A stretch of 64,000 nucleotides of DNA from Sorangium cellulosum So0157-2 (GTDB taxonomy: Bacteria > Myxococcota_A > Polyangia > Polyangiales > Polyangiaceae), in the NCBI RefSeq assembly GCF_000418325.1, contig NC_021658.1, positions 10,492,001 to 10,556,000 on the forward strand, in the 5' to 3' direction. Shown one piece after another: positions 54,423-61,765 of this stretch. The translations under genes and the position numbers were made by a program. Under the pieces are notes generated by a model. That model made no database searches, had not been told where the DNA came from, and worked only from the letters and a program-made list of their open reading frames with translations. Position 1 is the stretch's first letter, and each line of letters starts with the position of its first letter.

Positions 54423-55052
54423 TCAGGGATCGACCTCGGCGACGAGCGCCGGGAACTGGGGCGACGTGTGGACGGAGGGCGGGACGATCGCCGCGTCGAC
54501 GTGGCCCACGAGGCGGCGGAGCGCGTCGGCGTCGGCCGAGAGCACCTCGGCGACGACGGTGAGCGTCTTCGGGAGCGACGCGACCGACGCGATCACCGCG
54601 TCGGCCGAGGCGCCCCGGACCAGGACGGCGCGCGCGCCGACCTTCGCGGCGGCCTCGGCCCCCTCCGGGCTCTCGGCCAGGGCGAGCGGCAGCATGCGCA
54701 TCGTCCGCGCCCCCTTCGCGAGGCGGTCCCACTCGTCGAGCGGCAGGAGCGCGTCGATGCAGACCCCGTCCGCCCCGTGGTAGCGCGCCGCGAGCGCGCC
54801 GTCGCGATCGCTCACCCGGGACAGGCAGAGCGACGGCACGGTCTTCGTCGCGCGCGCGGCCCCCTGCATGGCGGGCCCCGCCTCGGCGAACGCGAGCGCA
54901 GAGATGTTGAGCTCATGCAGCCGCGCCGCATCCTCCGCTGGCGACTCCGAGCCGACGAGCCCGACCAGAGCCATGTTCTTCCTACGGGTGGAGAGCACCT
55001 GGAGAAGATCGCGTGTGGACGGGACGATCGATCCCGCATCGAAATCCGGCAT
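54423..55052 (-). CDS. TrpC-like TIM-barrel protein lacking catalytic residues
   Basis: A 209-residue soluble protein. Alternating strands and helices (VGLVGSESPAEDAARLHELNISALAF, ARYHGADGVCIDALLP, GARAVLVRGAS) recall indole-3-glycerol-phosphate synthase. The expected catalytic Lys and Glu blocks and the NNRNL motif are not seen, and the protein is about 50 residues short. It may be a divergent barrel with another role. It lies 32 bp downstream of the hot-dog gene on the same strand, so the two may be cotranscribed. Confidence 0.55.
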   Translation of the reverse strand: MPDFDAGSIVPSTRDLLQVLSTRRKNMALVGLVGSESPAEDAARLHELNISALAFAEAGPAMQGAARATKTVPSLCLSRVSDRDGALAARYHGADGVCIDALLPLDEWDRLAKGARTMRMLPLALAESPEGAEAAAKVGARAVLVRGASADAVIASVASLPKTLTVVAEVLSADADALRRLVGHVDAAIVPPSVHTSPQFPALVAEVDP

Positions 55053-55084
55053 GGGACGGCCGGTAGACGAGCCGAACGCGCGGG

Positions 55085-55663
55085 TCAAGCGAGGGATCGC
55101 TCGAGCTCCTCGAGCGCGGGTCGAGAATCCATGGCTGGGACGTCCTGCACGCGCATCCACACGGCGGTCTGATCGCCCTCGTAGCAGACGCTGCCTTCGT
55201 GCCGGAACTCGAACGAATAGCGGATCATGTGCCGCTTCTGGCCGAGCCGGGAGCGCGTCGCCACGCACGTCGCCTCGATGGGCGCGCCCGGCTGGACGAG
55301 CTTGCGAAAGACCACCCGGTGGATGTTGGTGCCATAACCAATCCAGCCCTCGCGGTGCCGCAGGCCGAGCAGGTGGTAGGCGTGCACGAAGCCGAGCATC
55401 CCCGTCGCGTGCACCATGATCGCGCCGGCGACGTGGCGCGGGTGCAGCAGCGGGTGCGCCCGCTGCGCGTCGACGAGCGGCATCGGGCGGTCGGTCGGCA
55501 TGCGGCAGCGCACCAGGCTCCTCTCGGCGTCCACCTCGAGGAGCTCGTCGAAGAAGAGGACCGACGGGTCGTAGGGCAGGTCCGCGAGGAACTCGGCGTC
55601 GAACGGGCCAAGCTTCACGGGAAGGGGCGCGCCGCTCGCCGCGCCGGGTGCAGAGGTCGTCAT
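55085..55663 (-). CDS. Hot-dog-fold protein (FabZ/thioesterase-like)
   Basis: A 192-residue protein. A hot-dog layout is suggested by PLVDAQRAHPLLHPRHVAGAIMVHATGMLGFVHAYHLLG (central helix) followed by long strands NIHRVVFRKLVQPGAPIEATCVATRSR and MIRYSFEFRHEGSVCYEGDQTAVWMR. This resembles FabA/FabZ-like dehydratases or MaoC/thioesterase proteins, but the exact catalytic residues cannot be assigned. An acyl-CoA or acyl-ACP substrate is likely. It is divergent from egtD with 207 bp between starts. Confidence 0.65.
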   Translation of the reverse strand: MTTSAPGAASGAPLPVKLGPFDAEFLADLPYDPSVLFFDELLEVDAERSLVRCRMPTDRPMPLVDAQRAHPLLHPRHVAGAIMVHATGMLGFVHAYHLLGLRHREGWIGYGTNIHRVVFRKLVQPGAPIEATCVATRSRLGQKRHMIRYSFEFRHEGSVCYEGDQTAVWMRVQDVPAMDSRPALEELERSLA

Positions 55664-55870
55664 CGGAATGGGCTCTGGGATCCTGGATCCCCGAGGGCAG
55701 CTCCCTAGCAGCGGCCGATCGCGTGGGCAACGGCCGTGACGATCCCGAGAAATCGGGGCGGCTCGCGGGAATGCTCGCGGGAATGGACGAGCGGGTGGTG
55801 GCTTTGCAAATCGTTGGACCTCCACGGATTTCGAGGAGCCCTCTCGGAGGTCCGCGGGTAAGGTTCTGTG

Positions 55871-56860
55871 ATGCACACGACAGAACCGCTCGACCGCTTC
55901 ATGGCGGATGTCCGGTCGGGCCTGAAGGCGTCGCCGAAGCACCTCTCGCCGGAGTATTTTTACGATGCGCTCGGCTCGCACCTCTTCGAGGCGATCTGTC
56001 AGCTCCCCTGGTATCCGCTGACGCGCGCGGAGCGGGCGCTGCTCGAGCGGCACGCGGAGGAGATGGTCGCGCCGTTCGGGGCCGGCGCCTCGATCGTCGA
56101 GCTCGGCTGCGGCAGCGGGGAGAAGCTCGCCCTGCTGGCGGCGCCGCTCTGCAAGTGGGCGCCTCGCCTCTGCGTGCACCTCGTGGACGTCTCGGAGACG
56201 GCGCTCGACCTCTCGCGCCGGACCCTGGGCCGCCTGCCGCGCGTGGAGACGTCGGCCCACCGGGCGAGGTACGAGGAGGGCCTGGCCCGCGCGGCGGCGC
56301 GGCGCGCGATCGACGCGCGGGGCGACGGGGGCGCGGTGCTCGTGCTGTTCCTCGGCTCGAACATCGGCAACCTGGCCCCGGCGGCCGCGGCGGCGTTCCT
56401 CGCGGGGGTGCGCGGCGCGCTCCGCGCCGGGGACGGGCTGCTGCTCGGCGCCGACCTCGTGAAGCCCGCGGCGGATCTGCTGCTCGCGTACGACGATCCG
56501 CTCGGCGTCACCGCAGCCTTCAACAAGAACCTGCTCGCGCGCGTCAACCGGGAGCTCGGCGCGACGTTCGACCTCCGCGCGTTCGAGCACCGCGCGGCGT
56601 GGAACGCGGAGGCCTCGCGGGTCGAGATGCACCTCGTCAGCCGCAGGCGGCAGTCGATCCGCGTGGGCGCGCTCGATCTCGAGGTCGCCTTCGACGAGGG
56701 CGAATCCATCTGGACAGAGAGCTCGTACAAGTACACCCCGGACGAGGTGGCGCGCATGGGGGAGCGCGCGGGGTTCCGCTGTTCTCAGCAGTGGATCGAG
56801 CCGGTCGGGCGGTTCTCGACGACGCTCTTCCTCGCCGAGGAGCGCGCCGCGGGCCGCTGA
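55871..56860 (+). CDS. egtD: EgtD-like SAM-dependent histidine N-methyltransferase
   Basis: A 329-residue methyltransferase of the EgtD/DUF2260 family; EgtD trimethylates histidine to hercynine, the first step to ergothioneine. Blocks: LSPEYFYDALGSHLFEAICQLPWYPLTRAE, the SAM site IVELGCGSGEKLALL, LVLFLGSNIGNL, LLLGADLVKP, FNKNLLARVNRELG and ESIWTESSYKYT. No egtB, egtC or egtE gene is adjacent, so ergothioneine synthesis would need genes elsewhere. An ATG at 55871 is preceded by an in-frame GTG at 55868. Confidence 0.88.
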   Translation: MHTTEPLDRFMADVRSGLKASPKHLSPEYFYDALGSHLFEAICQLPWYPLTRAERALLERHAEEMVAPFGAGASIVELGCGSGEKLALLAAPLCKWAPRLCVHLVDVSETALDLSRRTLGRLPRVETSAHRARYEEGLARAAARRAIDARGDGGAVLVLFLGSNIGNLAPAAAAAFLAGVRGALRAGDGLLLGADLVKPAADLLLAYDDPLGVTAAFNKNLLARVNRELGATFDLRAFEHRAAWNAEASRVEMHLVSRRRQSIRVGALDLEVAFDEGESIWTESSYKYTPDEVARMGERAGFRCSQQWIEPVGRFSTTLFLAEERAAGR

Positions 56861-56959
56861 GCCGGCGGGCTCATCGCGCGGCGCGCCGTCGGGAGACGCC
56901 CGTACGCGCGGGCGCCCTCGATTTGACGCATTGCCCGACGTCGCGTAATCCACTCGGCC

Positions 56960-58294
56960 ATGTCAGGCAGTCGTAGTCCTCGCGGGCCTGCGGCGCTCGC
57001 GCTCAGCGGGTCGCTCCTGGGGCTGGCGTTCAGCGCCTCGTCGACGTTCGACTACATCCGGCACCTCGACCGGCAGGTCCACGACCTGCACTGCAGCTTC
57101 ATCCCCGGCCTCGGCGCGCAGGCGGGGGCCGACACGGCGTGCCGCGTGGCGATGTACAGCCCCTACTCCGCGCTGTTCCGCGAGAGCTTCTGGGGCGGTA
57201 TCCCGATCTCGCTGTTCGCGCTGGGCGCGTTCGCGTTCTTCGCGGCGTTCGCGCTCTACGTGCTGCTCTCGGGCCAGCACGCGCCGCGGCGCGCCGCGCA
57301 CTTCCTGTTCGTCGCGGGCCTCACGCCGCTCGCGGTGTCGATCCTGATGGCGCTCATCTCGGCGCTGCGCCTCGGGGTGTTCTGCAAGACGTGCGTCGGG
57401 ATGTACGTCTCGTCGGCGCTGCTCGCCGCCGGCGGGATCTGGGCGTTCGTCGAGGACCGCAGGGCGGCGCGCGCCGCGGCCTGGTCCAGCGCGACGCCGC
57501 GGCCTGCCGGGGCGGCCGGGGTGGGGCCCACGGTGCCGATGGCGCCCCTCGGCGTCGACGCGCCGGCCGGGGCGCCCGCCGGGCCCGCCCCCGCGCGCCG
57601 CATGGGCTCGAAGCTGCTCTTGCCGGGGTGGCTCGTCGCGCTCGGCGTGTGCACGGTGACGCCGGCGCTGCTCTACGCGAGCGCGCTGCCGAGCTACGCG
57701 AGCTACATGACCGGCTGCGGCAAGCTGGAGAAGCCGACCGAGCCGAACGGCGCGCTGCTCCAGGTGAGGCACCCGGGCGCGGTGCAGCCGGCGACGATCT
57801 TCGTCGATCCGCTCTGCCCGACGTGCAAGGCGTTCCACCAGCGGCTCGTGTCCGAGGGGGTGTTCGACAAGCTCGACGTGACGCTCGTGCTGTTCCCGCT
57901 CGACAGCGAGTGCAACTGGATGCTCGACCGGCCGGTGCACCCGGGCGCGTGCCTCCTCTCCAAGGCGATCCTCTGCAGCGATCACCGGGCGATGGATGTG
58001 CTCGAGTGGGCCTACGACAACCAGGAGGAGCTCCTGGAGGGGGCGAAGGCGGGGGCCGGCACCGCCAACGTGCAGGCGGCGATCCGGCAGCGCTGGCCGG
58101 GGCTCGACGCGTGCATGGACTCGAAGGAGACGTCGCTGCGGCTGAACCGGATGCTCCGGTTCATCGTGGACAACAAGCTTCCCGTGTCGACGCCGCAGAT
58201 GTTCCTGGGCACGACGCGGCTCTGTGACGAGGACACCGACATCGGGCTGTCGTATGCCATCCGGCAGCTCGCGCCGGCCCTCCGGACGAGGTGA
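56960..58294 (+). CDS. VKOR-DsbA-like fusion, disulfide-forming membrane protein
   Basis: A 444-residue membrane protein. The VKOR part (~1-175) has about five TM segments, the loop cysteines HDLHCSFIPG and DTACRVAMYSPYS, FRESFWGGIPISLFAL, and the active-site CxxC in FCKTCVGMYVSS. A Pro-rich linker and another TM segment lead to a periplasmic thioredoxin-like domain with FVDPLCPTCKAFH (CPTC). Such fusions oxidise secreted proteins, passing electrons to quinone. It heads an operon with an OmpA-like protein and a TlpA-like lipoprotein. Confidence 0.88.
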   Translation: MSGSRSPRGPAALALSGSLLGLAFSASSTFDYIRHLDRQVHDLHCSFIPGLGAQAGADTACRVAMYSPYSALFRESFWGGIPISLFALGAFAFFAAFALYVLLSGQHAPRRAAHFLFVAGLTPLAVSILMALISALRLGVFCKTCVGMYVSSALLAAGGIWAFVEDRRAARAAAWSSATPRPAGAAGVGPTVPMAPLGVDAPAGAPAGPAPARRMGSKLLLPGWLVALGVCTVTPALLYASALPSYASYMTGCGKLEKPTEPNGALLQVRHPGAVQPATIFVDPLCPTCKAFHQRLVSEGVFDKLDVTLVLFPLDSECNWMLDRPVHPGACLLSKAILCSDHRAMDVLEWAYDNQEELLEGAKAGAGTANVQAAIRQRWPGLDACMDSKETSLRLNRMLRFIVDNKLPVSTPQMFLGTTRLCDEDTDIGLSYAIRQLAPALRTR

Positions 58295-58301
58295 GGTGGT
58301 C

Positions 58302-59000
58302 ATGAAGGGCGCAGGGGTCATCGGGATCGTGGCCGGGTGCGCGCTGCTCGTCGCGTCGGGCGTGACGGTGCACGGCGAGGTGCAGGCCGCGTCGCAGCGC
58401 CTGAGGACGGGGGTGGCCGCGGCGGTGAGGCCGGCGGTGGCCATCGCCAACGACGCCGAGGCGCCGTACTGCACGCCGGCGTTCAAGACGGTGCTGCAGC
58501 GGGTGCTCAACGCGTGCGGCCTCGTCGGGGCCGAGGCGCGGCGCGGGTGCCAGCCGGCCGACGTGAAGACGCTCGCGTCGATCAGCGACGACGACTTCAA
58601 CGCGCTCTTCACGCCGCTGAAGCAGCGCGGCGGGGTCGTGATGTTCGACGACGCGTCGGAGAAGCTCGACGACGGGGCGAAGAAGATGATCGAGGAGATG
58701 TGGCTCGATCGGCGCGGGGCGCGCTACTTCTTCATCGTCGCCCGGGCGTCGAAGACGGGGACGCCGGAGTTCAACCGGACGCTCTCGCACAAGCGCGCGA
58801 ACAGCGTGCTCTTCGACATCTCCGACAAGTTCAAGGAGCAGGACCTGGACAAGAAGGTCGGGATGCTGTGGCTCGGGAACGAGTTCGCCCAGCTCGGCGC
58901 GGAATACTGCCAATGGAACGTCTCGCGCAAGGACAAGGCATGTACGGCAGAGGCCATCAACCGGAGCGCGTTCGTCTCCTGGGTGGACTGCCAGCTGTGA
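58302..59000 (+). CDS. OmpA-C-like exported protein with paired cysteines
   Basis: A 232-residue protein with an N-terminal TM/signal segment (VIGIVAGCALLVASGVTV). The C-terminal half (MFDDASEKLDDGAKKMIEEMW...FIVARASKTGTPEFNRTLSHKRANSVLFDI) resembles an OmpA peptidoglycan-binding domain. Cysteines include YCTP, ACGL, GCQP, YCQW, ACTA and DCQL, which could be substrates of the neighbouring oxidative-folding proteins. It is 7 nt after the VKOR gene, and its stop overlaps the next start (GTGA). Confidence 0.65.
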   Translation: MKGAGVIGIVAGCALLVASGVTVHGEVQAASQRLRTGVAAAVRPAVAIANDAEAPYCTPAFKTVLQRVLNACGLVGAEARRGCQPADVKTLASISDDDFNALFTPLKQRGGVVMFDDASEKLDDGAKKMIEEMWLDRRGARYFFIVARASKTGTPEFNRTLSHKRANSVLFDISDKFKEQDLDKKVGMLWLGNEFAQLGAEYCQWNVSRKDKACTAEAINRSAFVSWVDCQL

Positions 59001-59701
59001 GCGCCGCGAGGAGGATCGGGGCGCTCGTGGCCCTCGCCGCGGCCGCGGGGCTCGCGGGCGGGTGCGAGGGGGACAAGGCGGATCTGCCGCCGCCCCCGAC
59101 GCCGGGCCAGGGGCGGAGCAACGCGGTGACGGCGCCGGGCGGCGCCGCGACGGCGAGCGCGACGGCGCCCGCGAGCGCGGCGGCGCCGGCGGCGCCGGCA
59201 GCGCCGCGGCTCCTGTGCGCGGGGCAGTCGCCGCGGCCGGCGCCCTCGGCGGGGGGGCTCACGGCGGTCGCGGCCCAGGGGGCGGAGGCACCGCCGGCGA
59301 ACATCGGGTTCGGCGTCGGCAAGTGGGTGTGGGTGAACTTCTGGGCGGCGTGGTGCAAGCCGTGCCTGGAGGAGATGCCGCGGCTGCTCGGGTGGCAGCA
59401 GAAGCTGCGGGCGGCCGGCGTGCTCATCGATCTGGCGTTCATCTCGATCGACGACGACGAGCGGCAGCTGTCGCGGTTCCTGGAGGCGCAGCCGGGCAAC
59501 GGGGTGCGCGCGTCGTACTGGCTGCCGGACGGGCCCCAGCGGGCCGGGTGGATGAGGGCGCTCGGCGTCAAGGAGGCGAACGAGCTGCCGATCCACGCGC
59601 TCGCGTCGCCCAGCGGGCAGGTGACGTGCGTGATCCAGGGGGCGGTGGAAGACAGCGATTATCCGACGATCGCGGCGCTGCTCGGGGCGAAAAAGCAGTA
59701 G
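58997..59701 (+). CDS. TlpA/ResA-like thioredoxin lipoprotein
   Basis: A 234-residue lipoprotein (lipobox GLAGGCEGD), then an Ala/Pro-rich linker to ~residue 95. A thioredoxin domain follows: WVWVNFWAAWCKPCLEEMPRLL with the CKPC redox site, FISIDDDERQLSRFL and ELPIHALASPSGQV. The cis-Pro position is kept in LPIHA. It would act as a thiol-disulfide oxidoreductase outside the inner membrane. The GTG start overlaps the stop of the OmpA-like gene; third gene of the oxidative-folding operon. Confidence 0.85.
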   Translation: MSAARRIGALVALAAAAGLAGGCEGDKADLPPPPTPGQGRSNAVTAPGGAATASATAPASAAAPAAPAAPRLLCAGQSPRPAPSAGGLTAVAAQGAEAPPANIGFGVGKWVWVNFWAAWCKPCLEEMPRLLGWQQKLRAAGVLIDLAFISIDDDERQLSRFLEAQPGNGVRASYWLPDGPQRAGWMRALGVKEANELPIHALASPSGQVTCVIQGAVEDSDYPTIAALLGAKKQ

Positions 59702-59745
59702 TTCCGACCGCCAGAAGTCCGGCCAGGGATCCGGAGAGAGAATTC

Positions 59746-59823
59746 AACGCAAAGGCGCAAAGGCGCAAAGACGCAAAAAAGATTTGTAGTTTTGCGCCTT
59801 TGCGCCTTTGCGCCTTTGCGTTT
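59746..59823. terminator. Long hairpin of 8-bp repeats after the folding operon
   Basis: The arm 59746-59778 is made of GCAAAGGC-type octamers. It pairs with the complementary arm 59790-59823 over about 33 bp with one mismatch and a loop of about 11 nt. It lies 45 nt past the TlpA stop. Base composition (A/T-rich positions) is unlike the flanking DNA. It could terminate transcription and may be a dispersed repeat. Confidence 0.7.
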
Positions 59824-59971
59824 GTTTCTCCATCGCTCGCGAGGCAGATCCCTGGCGGGGGTTCTGCCCCGCGGTAGCAGGTGGGGGCGCTCCTCGAGGC
59901 GCGCCGTCGTAAAGCGGCGCTCGGCTTGTGGGGAGGTCGCGGTCGAGCTCTATTCTCGAACGCGCGCCCTC

Positions 59972-61273
59972 ATGAAAACCTCCCTGCCAACACGCCGTAT
60001 CGCCTCTCTCTTTCGTCTGTCCTCGCTGGTCGCGTCGACGGCGCTCCTCTTCGCGAGCTGTGATAGCAGCGCCCCGCAGCAAGGGTCGGGCGATGCCTGC
60101 GAGAGCGCGCAGGACTGCGCGGACGGCAACCCCTGTACGGTCGATCGCTGCGTCGGCGGTCGGTGCGAGTCGGAGACGGACGACACCCGCTGTCCGGGCG
60201 GGCGCTGCGATCGGGTGAGGGGCGCCTGCGTCACCGACAAGGCGTGCGCGACGTCGGCCGACTGCGCGGACGCGGATCCGTGCACCCAGGCAGAGCGCTG
60301 CGACGAGTCGCTCCGGCAGTGCGTCTTCGAGGGGCTCGACGGCGATGGGGACGGCGCGCTGCCCGTGATCTGCGGCGGCACGGACTGCGACGATGACGAT
60401 CCGCGGAACGCCCCGGCGCTCGCCGAGGTGTGCGACGGCGCCGACAACGACTGCGACGGCGCGGCCGACGAGGGCAAGGACAGCGCCCTCTGCGGCGCCG
60501 ACGATGCGCGCTGCGTGAGCGGGCGCTGCGAGTGCCCGGCCGGGCAGGGTTACTGTCCGCTCGAGTCCGCCTCGGGGTTTCGCTGCCTCGACGTTCAGTC
60601 CGATCCGGAGAACTGCGGCGCCTGCGGGGCGTCGTGCCCCGCGGACACGACCTGCGTGGGCGGGCTGTGCGCGTGCGAGGACGGCCTCGCGCTGTGCGGG
60701 TCCACGTGCGTCGACCTCTCCCAGGACGAGCGCCACTGCGGCGCGTGCGACGAGGCCTGCGGCGAGATGGACTGCATCGATGGCGCCTGCACGGCGTGCG
60801 GCGGGGTCGGCGAGCGCTGCTGCGACGGCGCGAGCTGCCGGGACGATCTCGGCGAGTGCGGAGAGGGCGGCACGTGCGTCGTGAAGGCGTGCGCGGAGCC
60901 GATCGAGGCGCTGCCGGACTCCCACCTCCCGCGGTGCTCGGCCGACACGGAGCCGTGCATCGACGCGTGCACGGTGAGCTCGTGCGTCGACGACTGCTTC
61001 GAGGCGGACACCACGACTCCCCGCGAGTTCCGCGGTGTGCTGTTCGACTGCGCACGCTGCGTCGACCATCAGGTCCAGGCCTGCACGTCGCGGATGTGCC
61101 AGCGGAGCCTGTCTGTGGCGTCTTGCTGCGTCGTGGAGCACTGCCGCGGGGTCATCGACAAATTCTGCGAGGACCAGTGCGGCGAGGAGCTCGATGCGTT
61201 TTACAGCTGCGCCGACGCGACGGAGTGCGGCTTCTTCCTAGTGGCAGAGGAGCCGCGCTCCTGCTTCCCCTGA
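59972..61273 (+). CDS. MopE-like cysteine-rich lipoprotein
   Basis: A 433-residue lipoprotein (LLFASCDSS lipobox). The mature protein has about 65 cysteines in short repeats such as CESAQDCADGNPCTVDRC, DGDGDG..CGGTDCDDDDPRNAPALAEVCDGADNDCDGAADEG (MopE-type Ca-binding style) and NCGACGASC / HCGACDEAC. The Asp-rich DxDxDG stretch suggests calcium binding. It is probably surface exposed and dependent on the oxidative-folding genes just upstream. Its last 36 nt overlap the convergent ogt gene. Confidence 0.8.
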   Translation: MKTSLPTRRIASLFRLSSLVASTALLFASCDSSAPQQGSGDACESAQDCADGNPCTVDRCVGGRCESETDDTRCPGGRCDRVRGACVTDKACATSADCADADPCTQAERCDESLRQCVFEGLDGDGDGALPVICGGTDCDDDDPRNAPALAEVCDGADNDCDGAADEGKDSALCGADDARCVSGRCECPAGQGYCPLESASGFRCLDVQSDPENCGACGASCPADTTCVGGLCACEDGLALCGSTCVDLSQDERHCGACDEACGEMDCIDGACTACGGVGERCCDGASCRDDLGECGEGGTCVVKACAEPIEALPDSHLPRCSADTEPCIDACTVSSCVDDCFEADTTTPREFRGVLFDCARCVDHQVQACTSRMCQRSLSVASCCVVEHCRGVIDKFCEDQCGEELDAFYSCADATECGFFLVAEEPRSCFP

Positions 61274-61765
61274 CGCTCCCTCGTGCGCGAGCAGCCACCG
61301 CTTCCGCTCGATGCCGCCCGCGTAGCCCGTGAGCTCGCCGCGGGCGCCCACGACGCGGTGGCAGGGGATGATCAGGCAGACCGGGTTCCTGCCGTTCGCC
61401 AGGCCCACCGCGCGCGAGGCCGACGGCTGGCCGAGCAGCGCCGCGACCTCGCCGTAAGAGCGCGTCGCGCCGGGAGGGATGCGCTGCACCTCCGCCCAGA
61501 CGCGGCGCTGGAACGGCGTGCCGCCGGGCTCGACCGGCATGCCCGAGAGCGCGCCGAGGTCGCCGCGCCAGTAGGCCCTCAGCCGGCCGGAGAAGCCGTA
61601 TGGATCCGCGGCGCTGCGCAGCGCGACCGCGCCGTAGCGCGCCGCGAGCGAGGCGCGGAGGCGCGGCGCCCGATCCGCGAACTCGAGCCCGTGGACCGCG
61701 CCCCCGCCGGCCGCGAGGAGCAGGGCCCCGAGCGGCGACTCGACCTCATCCAGCAAGAGATCCAT
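61238..61765 (-). CDS. ogt: Methylated-DNA-protein cysteine methyltransferase
   Basis: A 175-residue suicide DNA-repair protein that removes the alkyl group from O6-alkylguanine. The acceptor Cys135 is in LIIPCHRVVG. GTPFQRRVWAEVQRIPPGATRSYGEVAALLG, the DNA-binding SRAVGLANGRNP and LTGYAGGIERKRWLLAHE complete the family. The gene start overlaps the stop of the Ada-AlkA gene by 20 nt, so they form an alkylation-repair operon. The 3' end overlaps the cysteine-rich lipoprotein gene on the other strand by 36 nt. Confidence 0.94.
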   Translation of the reverse strand: MDLLLDEVESPLGALLLAAGGGAVHGLEFADRAPRLRASLAARYGAVALRSAADPYGFSGRLRAYWRGDLGALSGMPVEPGGTPFQRRVWAEVQRIPPGATRSYGEVAALLGQPSASRAVGLANGRNPVCLIIPCHRVVGARGELTGYAGGIERKRWLLAHEGASGEAGARLLCH

